From Pseudomonadota bacterium (GTDB lineage: Bacteria > Pseudomonadota > Gammaproteobacteria > Burkholderiales > Rhodocyclaceae), in contig JAGTRS010000007.1 of the NCBI GenBank assembly GCA_018262195.1, forward strand, positions 62,001 to 126,000: a stretch of DNA of 64,000 bases, given 5' to 3'. Shown here in pieces: positions 59,547-64,000 of this stretch (the stretch's first letter is position 1; every line of letters begins with the position of its first letter). The notes beneath the pieces are model-generated. The model ran no database searches, was not told the DNA's origin, and worked only from the letters and a program-made list of their open reading frames with translations. The translations under genes were made by a program, and so were the position numbers.

Positions 59547-60272
59547 ATGAACGAACAACACCAACACATTCTTGTCGTCGATGACGATGCCCGCCTGCGC
59601 GACCTGCTGGTCCGCTATCTGGGCGAACAGGGCTTCGAGGTCAAGGCCGCTGCCGATGGCCAGCAGATGGACAAGCTGCGCAGCCGCGAGCACTACCACC
59701 TGATCGTGCTCGACCTGATGATGCCAGGTGAAGACGGCCTGACCATCTGCCGCCGTCTGCGCGGCCAGGGCGACCAGACGCCGATCATCATGCTGACCGC
59801 CAAGGGCGACGAGGTGGATCGCATCGTCGGACTGGAAATGGGCGCCGATGATTACCTGCCCAAGCCCTTCAACCCGCGCGAACTGCTCGCCCGGATCCAC
59901 GCGGTGCTGCGTCGCCAGGGCAGCAAACCGCCTGGCGCGCCGGAAGATGAGCCGGAAACGATCACCTTCAGCAACATCGAGGTCGATCTCGCCGCCCGCA
60001 CGCTGAAGCGTGGCGATGAACTGCTGGCGCTGACTACCGGTGAGTTTGCCGTACTGAAAGTGCTGCTCCAGCATCCCCGCCAGCCACTTTCCCGTGACAA
60101 GCTGATGTCGCTGGCCCGTGGTCGCGAACAAGGGCCATTCGACCGAGCCATCGACGTCCAGGTATCCCGCCTGCGCAAGCTGATCGAAACTGACCCAGCT
60201 CAGCCGCGCTACCTGCAGACCGTCTGGGGCTTCGGCTACGTCTTCGTGCCGGACGGCGCTGCGCGCGACTGA
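59547..60272 (+). CDS. ompR: OmpR-type response regulator
   Basis: A 241-residue regulator with an N-terminal receiver (acidic D12-D14, phospho-acceptor D56 in VLDLMMPGEDG, K106 in PKPFNPRE) and a C-terminal winged helix (LTTGEFAVLKVLLQHP, then RAIDVQVSRLRKLIE and LQTVWGFGYVFVPDG). ATG at 59547 is set by the receiver start. It overlaps the kinase gene by one base (TGATG), so they form a two-component pair. Confidence 0.93.
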   Translation: MNEQHQHILVVDDDARLRDLLVRYLGEQGFEVKAAADGQQMDKLRSREHYHLIVLDLMMPGEDGLTICRRLRGQGDQTPIIMLTAKGDEVDRIVGLEMGADDYLPKPFNPRELLARIHAVLRRQGSKPPGAPEDEPETITFSNIEVDLAARTLKRGDELLALTTGEFAVLKVLLQHPRQPLSRDKLMSLARGREQGPFDRAIDVQVSRLRKLIETDPAQPRYLQTVWGFGYVFVPDGAARD

Positions 60273-61579
60273 TGCCGATGCCGCGCACGCTGCTGGCGCG
60301 CACTTTCGTTCTGCTGGCCATGCTGGTGCTGCTGACCACGGCCGCCTGGCTGAGCCTGTTTCGTTATATCGATGCCGAGCCACGAGCCCGGGAAACCGCG
60401 CAACTGGCCGCATCTGCAGTCAATCTGATCCGGGCCTCGCTATTTGCGGCAGCACCGGAAAAGCGCCTGGGACTTTTCACCGAGTTTTCCACCCGCGAGG
60501 GTATCCGCCTGCTACCAGCGGAGCCAGAAGACGAGATCGAGGCGATGCCCGACTCCCGTTTTTTCCGCCTGCTGCAACGCGAGCTGACCGTCCGCCTTGG
60601 GGAACACACGCGCATCGCAGCGAGCGTCGACGGTGTTTCCGGCTTTTGGGTCAGTTTCCGGCTCGACGATGCCGATGATGAAGAATACTGGCTGGTCCTG
60701 CCGCGTGAGCGGGCGGCCCGGAGCATTGCCGGCCACTGGCTGGCCTGGGGGCTGCTCGCCATTGTCCTCGCCATGGCAGTCGCCTGGCTGATTGCCTCGC
60801 GAATTAGCCGACCACTCAAAGCGATGGCAAAGTCAGCCGAAACCGTCGGCCGCGGCCAGATACCCAATCCCTTGCCGGAAGACGGCGCCGAGGAACTCAG
60901 TCGGCTGGCCACGGCCTTCAACACCATGGCCGCCGATCTTCAACGACACGAAAAAGACCGCTCCGAAGTGCTGGCCGGGATCTCCCACGATCTGCGCACT
61001 CCGCTAACACGCCTGCGCCTGGAAGCCGAGATGAGCGTTGCCGACGATGGCGCCCGGCAAGCGGTGGTAACCGACATCGAGCAGATGGAGGCGGTTATTT
61101 CGCAGTTCATGGACTACGCTCGCGCCGAATCAGGGGAAGCGCCGAGCCTGACCGACCTGCCCGCCCTTCTTGCTGGCCTTGCCGAGCGCCAGACCTACAT
61201 TGGCCGCCAGATCCTCACCGAGATCCAACCGCTGCCGGAGGTGTTGGTGCGCCCGAAAGCCATCACCCGTGCCATCAACAATCTGGTCGATAACGCCGCA
61301 AAATATGGTGGCGGAGAGATCACACTGAAGGCGGTCGTGGCCAATGACGAAATTCAGATTGAAGTTGCCGATCGCGGGCCAGGCGTCCCGCCCGATGACG
61401 TCGAACGGCTGAAGCGCCCCTTTACCCGGCTTGAAGCCGCCAGAACGAATGCGACGGGAACCGGCCTGGGGCTTGCCATCGTCGAGCGCATTGCCCGCCT
61501 GCACGAAGGCCGCTTCGACCTGCTACCGAACCCGGGTGGCGGGCTACTGGCCCGACTGTCGCTGCCAATCAGGCGCTAA
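60272..61579 (+). CDS. envZ: EnvZ-type sensor histidine kinase
   Basis: A 435-residue inner-membrane kinase. Membrane helices at about 11-30 and 155-175 flank a periplasmic domain of about 120 residues, followed by HAMP (ISRPLKAMAKSAETVGRGQI) and the DHp helix with H239 in GISHDLRTPLTRLRLE. The ATPase has NLVDNAAKYGGG, DRGPGVP and GTGLGLAIVERI. The architecture and EnvZ-like HAMP/DHp support the name; the stimulus is unknown. Confidence 0.93.
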   Translation: MPMPRTLLARTFVLLAMLVLLTTAAWLSLFRYIDAEPRARETAQLAASAVNLIRASLFAAAPEKRLGLFTEFSTREGIRLLPAEPEDEIEAMPDSRFFRLLQRELTVRLGEHTRIAASVDGVSGFWVSFRLDDADDEEYWLVLPRERAARSIAGHWLAWGLLAIVLAMAVAWLIASRISRPLKAMAKSAETVGRGQIPNPLPEDGAEELSRLATAFNTMAADLQRHEKDRSEVLAGISHDLRTPLTRLRLEAEMSVADDGARQAVVTDIEQMEAVISQFMDYARAESGEAPSLTDLPALLAGLAERQTYIGRQILTEIQPLPEVLVRPKAITRAINNLVDNAAKYGGGEITLKAVVANDEIQIEVADRGPGVPPDDVERLKRPFTRLEAARTNATGTGLGLAIVERIARLHEGRFDLLPNPGGGLLARLSLPIRR

Positions 61580-62411
61580 AGGCCAAACAGGTTTCGTCCA
61601 TTTCCTTCATGACCTGCGGCAGGATGGGAGCGATTTTTTCGCTATCCAGCCCCAAACGCTGCCAGGCGGTCGGGTCGACCGGCATAACCATTTCGCTATC
61701 AGTTTTCGCCAAGCCCAGAGCATGGGCGATGCAGTCTGCAAGATGAGTCAGGTCAGCCAGCGAGCCCGCCGTCGCCGCTGACGGCGAATGATGCTCGGCG
61801 ACCGCAGACCGCAACGAAGCCGGGAATCGCCATGTGTCAGCCAGCAAGCCACCGACCATTCCATGATCGAGGCCAATGATGTCGCGCTCAGCCTCGATCA
61901 GCGAGCAATCATGCTGCGTTCGGTAGGCCAGAGCCTTGGCGTACTGTTCGGGAAAACAAGTGGCGAGAACCAGTTCGCCAATGTCGTGCAGGATGCCCCC
62001 GGTAAAAGCCAGCTCCGGATTTCGGCCAGTCATCTGAGCCAGAGCACGGGCAACCAGACCGACGCCGACGCAATGCCGGATATAGGCTTGAGGATCAAAA
62101 CCCGGACAATGGTCAGCACGAAAAACCCCACTGACACCAACCGCCAGCACCATGCTGCGCACGGCCCGAAAGCCGAGGACAACCACTGCCTCGTTGATTG
62201 TCGATATGCGACTTTGCAGGCCGTAGAACGAAGAATTGGCCACCCGTAGCAGGCGCGCTGTCAATGCCTGATCATGGGATATCTGCTCGGCCAGCAGGCC
62301 GATATCGACTTCGTCATTGCCGAACGATGCCAGCAACTCGGCAACAACCGTCGGTAACGCCGGAAGGTGCTTCAATCGGGTAATGATTTGCTCGGCCTGA
62401 AGCGAACTCAT
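61569..62411 (-). CDS. HDOD-domain signalling protein
   Basis: A 280-residue single HDOD-domain protein (LKHLPALPTVVAELLASFGN, then ISHDQALTARLLRVANSSFY and INEAVVVLGFRAVRSMVLA). HDOD proteins are HD-like but usually non-catalytic and act in chemotaxis or cyclic di-GMP signalling. It overlaps the 106-residue gene upstream by 4 bases and the 3' end of the convergent envZ by 11 bases. Confidence 0.92.
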   Translation of the reverse strand: MSSLQAEQIITRLKHLPALPTVVAELLASFGNDEVDIGLLAEQISHDQALTARLLRVANSSFYGLQSRISTINEAVVVLGFRAVRSMVLAVGVSGVFRADHCPGFDPQAYIRHCVGVGLVARALAQMTGRNPELAFTGGILHDIGELVLATCFPEQYAKALAYRTQHDCSLIEAERDIIGLDHGMVGGLLADTWRFPASLRSAVAEHHSPSAATAGSLADLTHLADCIAHALGLAKTDSEMVMPVDPTAWQRLGLDSEKIAPILPQVMKEMDETCLAFSA

Positions 62412-62728
62412 GCCTGATGTTCCAGCGAAAAATCAAATACTGCCTGATAAAGGGATCGCGTTCCCGAAGCGTCACCCGCCTTGCGAAACCGATGGGCAAG
62501 CGTTTCTTCAATTTTTGCCCGACGAACCAGGGCAGCAGCCGGATCTTCGTCAACTTCACTCTCGATGACCAACTCAACAATGTTCCGGCGAACAAGGCCC
62601 TGCAGCATGCTCTCCGTCAGCGCCGTGGCAGCAGGCACCAGCACACGTCCGGCATCGTCCATCACTGCCTCGGCCAGAAGCATCCCTGGCATGGCGTCGT
62701 TGATGGACAGAGTTTCCTTGTTTTTCAT
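62408..62728 (-). CDS. Small protein resembling the N-terminal domain of HD-GYP/HDOD regulators
   Basis: A 106-residue soluble protein. The pattern ETLSINDAMPGMLLAEAVMD, then GRVLVPAATALTESMLQGL and RRNIVELVIES, resembles the small domain that often precedes HD-GYP or HDOD domains. Here it is encoded alone, between the EAL protein and the HDOD protein, with 4-base overlaps on both sides. It probably binds one of them; that is inference. Confidence 0.7.
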   Translation of the reverse strand: MKNKETLSINDAMPGMLLAEAVMDDAGRVLVPAATALTESMLQGLVRRNIVELVIESEVDEDPAAALVRRAKIEETLAHRFRKAGDASGTRSLYQAVFDFSLEHQA

Positions 62729-64000
62729 TTTGTTATCTTTTCAAGCAGCAGAAGGCGTCCGATCCGGGATTCGTCGAGACTGAGCTGACGCGAGCGGCAA
62801 GAATACGAAACTCCATTAATATCAATAGTGCCATTTTCAGCGAGGACTGCCACTTCAGGCAACACCTCATCCAGCACCGCACCGAGAATGAGGCTGCGAT
62901 CTACAAACTGCTCAAGTGCGGCATCATTGGCCAAAGCGACCTGGCCGTTCTCATCGACACCGACAACCACCAATGGCAATTCGGCAAGCACCCCCTGCAA
63001 GATGCGGTAACCCTGACGCTCCTGAACCTGCAATGCCTGATTTTCATCGAGCAGACGACGACGGTCCTCCTCGGCGCGCACCAGTTGCCGCTCGACTACC
63101 TCGACCTCATGCGACAAGCGGCTGTATTCATCCGAAATATGTCGCCGACTCAATGACTCCTCCATCACGAGTTGGAAGGCATCAGGTTCGACTGGCAGAT
63201 GGATGACCCGATGAACCAGCCCGGAACTGCTCAGTTCGGCGACTGGCTTGCGATTCCATTGTTTGCTGTCGGCCAGCAGGATGCGCTCGCAGCGTGGCTG
63301 CAGCTCGGCCGCCTGCCGGATCAGTTCCTCGGCATTGAAACCCTTGCGCGGCGCGCCACAAACCAAGACATCGACCAGGTTCCCGGAGAACCACTGCAGC
63401 GCCCCCTGGGTGTCCGGGGCTGTGCAAACCCGGTGTCCGGCCCGGATGAGCGTTGAAATCACGTCTTCAAAGCCACCGACTGCGACGAACAAGGCCATCG
63501 GCTTGCGGGTACCCGAACGCAACAGATTGGCAGGCAGGCGCTGATCAGCGACCAGCAACTCGGTCATGGCCGGCGCCGGCAAGGGTCGCGAGAAGAAATA
63601 CCCCTGAATGACATCGCACTGATGCGAGATGAGCAAAGCCAGTTGCTCAGGCGTTTCAACACCTTCAGCCACCACTTTGAGCTTCAGGTGATGGGCCATG
63701 GTGATCACCGCCCGAGTAATCGAGGCATCATCCGAATCGGCAGCGATATCCTGAACGAAGGAGCGATCGACCTTGACGGCATCAAGCGGAAAGCGCTTCA
63801 GGTAGGCCAGACTCGAATAGCCGGTACCAAAATCATCCAGCGAAATCGTCACGCCCATTTTCTTCAGGGCTGATAGCGTATGGATCGCCATGTCGGCGTT
63901 ATCCATCAGCATGCTCTCGGTGATTTCAAGATCGAGGCAGGCGGCCTTGAGGCCAGTCTTCTCCAGCGTTGCAGCGACGTCCGGCAACAGCGTTTCAGCC
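62725..64000 (-). CDS. EAL-pseudoreceiver-PAS signalling protein (5' end outside window)
   Basis: At least 425 codons, open to the window end. The visible part begins inside an EAL domain (DLEITESM, DDFGTGYSSL, KVDRSFVQD, VVAEGVET, IQGYFFSRP). A receiver-like domain follows, in which the usual phospho-acceptor region reads DVLVCGAPRKG, lacking Asp. Then comes a long coiled coil (about 75 residues) and a C-terminal PAS-like domain (LPLVVVGVDENGQVALANDA). EAL domains hydrolyse cyclic di-GMP. The order EAL first, then receiver and PAS, is unusual. It heads an operon with the 106-residue and HDOD genes. Confidence 0.85.
   Translation of the reverse strand, partial: AETLLPDVAATLEKTGLKAACLDLEITESMLMDNADMAIHTLSALKKMGVTISLDDFGTGYSSLAYLKRFPLDAVKVDRSFVQDIAADSDDASITRAVITMAHHLKLKVVAEGVETPEQLALLISHQCDVIQGYFFSRPLPAPAMTELLVADQRLPANLLRSGTRKPMALFVAVGGFEDVISTLIRAGHRVCTAPDTQGALQWFSGNLVDVLVCGAPRKGFNAEELIRQAAELQPRCERILLADSKQWNRKPVAELSSSGLVHRVIHLPVEPDAFQLVMEESLSRRHISDEYSRLSHEVEVVERQLVRAEEDRRRLLDENQALQVQERQGYRILQGVLAELPLVVVGVDENGQVALANDAALEQFVDRSLILGAVLDEVLPEVAVLAENGTIDINGVSYSCRSRQLSLDESRIGRLLLLEKITK

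Overview
The window reads as chromosomal DNA of a betaproteobacterium, most likely of the Rhodocyclales (Dechloromonas/Azonexus-like). The taxon is inferred from gene order and protein character, not from a search. Pointers are the run rpoE-rseC-mucD-lepA-lepB-DUF4845-rnc-era-recO-pdxJ-acpS-nagZ, the earP-efp pair with an Arg32-type EF-P, the plsX-fabH-fabD-fabG-acpP-fabF cluster, and the tsaB-rimI-udg chain. The DNA is moderately GC-rich. There is no rRNA, CRISPR array, intact insertion sequence or prophage. One tRNA gene (Asn) is present.

Positions 1-13600 are mainly housekeeping: the 5' part of uvrC, a family-5-like uracil-DNA glycosylase, earP and efp, then a long leftward series from rpoE to nagZ (envelope stress, secretion, ribosome biogenesis, recombination, cofactor and peptidoglycan recycling). 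Positions 13745-21720 hold nadB, ygfX and the fatty-acid/phospholipid cluster with rpmF and yceD. Positions 21832-32970 hold maf, an RsmI-like methylase, sppA-Rieske-HAD-rluC, rne, a low-molecular-weight phosphatase with uvrB, and an aromatic/aspartate aminotransferase.

Positions 33021-42636 hold an AsmA-like protein with an unusual cytoplasmic N-terminus, tRNA-Asn with a near-ideal promoter, an orphan small gene, moaA, a possible 51-residue membrane protein, typA, a helical-repeat-like protein, a truncated hemoglobin and ygiQ.

Positions 42713-47602 are the most distinctive part. A STAS antagonist, a metallo-beta-lactamase-fold protein and a CHASE2-PP2C phosphatase are translationally coupled. 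An RsbW-like HATPase closes the locus, and a FecR-like protein and an OmpA-like lipoprotein run on the opposite strand between them. This looks like a complete partner-switching signalling unit with envelope sensors and no adjacent sigma factor.

Positions 47599-64000 hold a YbbP-type permease coupled to a GGDEF-EAL enzyme, radA-alr-lysR, lplT, a family-4 uracil-DNA glycosylase with rimI and tsaB, an OmpR/EnvZ pair, and an HDOD / small domain / EAL-pseudoreceiver-PAS signalling operon cut by the window end. Many genes overlap by 4 bases (ATGA), so translational coupling is widespread. Other points of interest are an rpoE operon lacking rseA and rseB, and intrinsic-terminator-like hairpins immediately before the lepA and plsX start codons.
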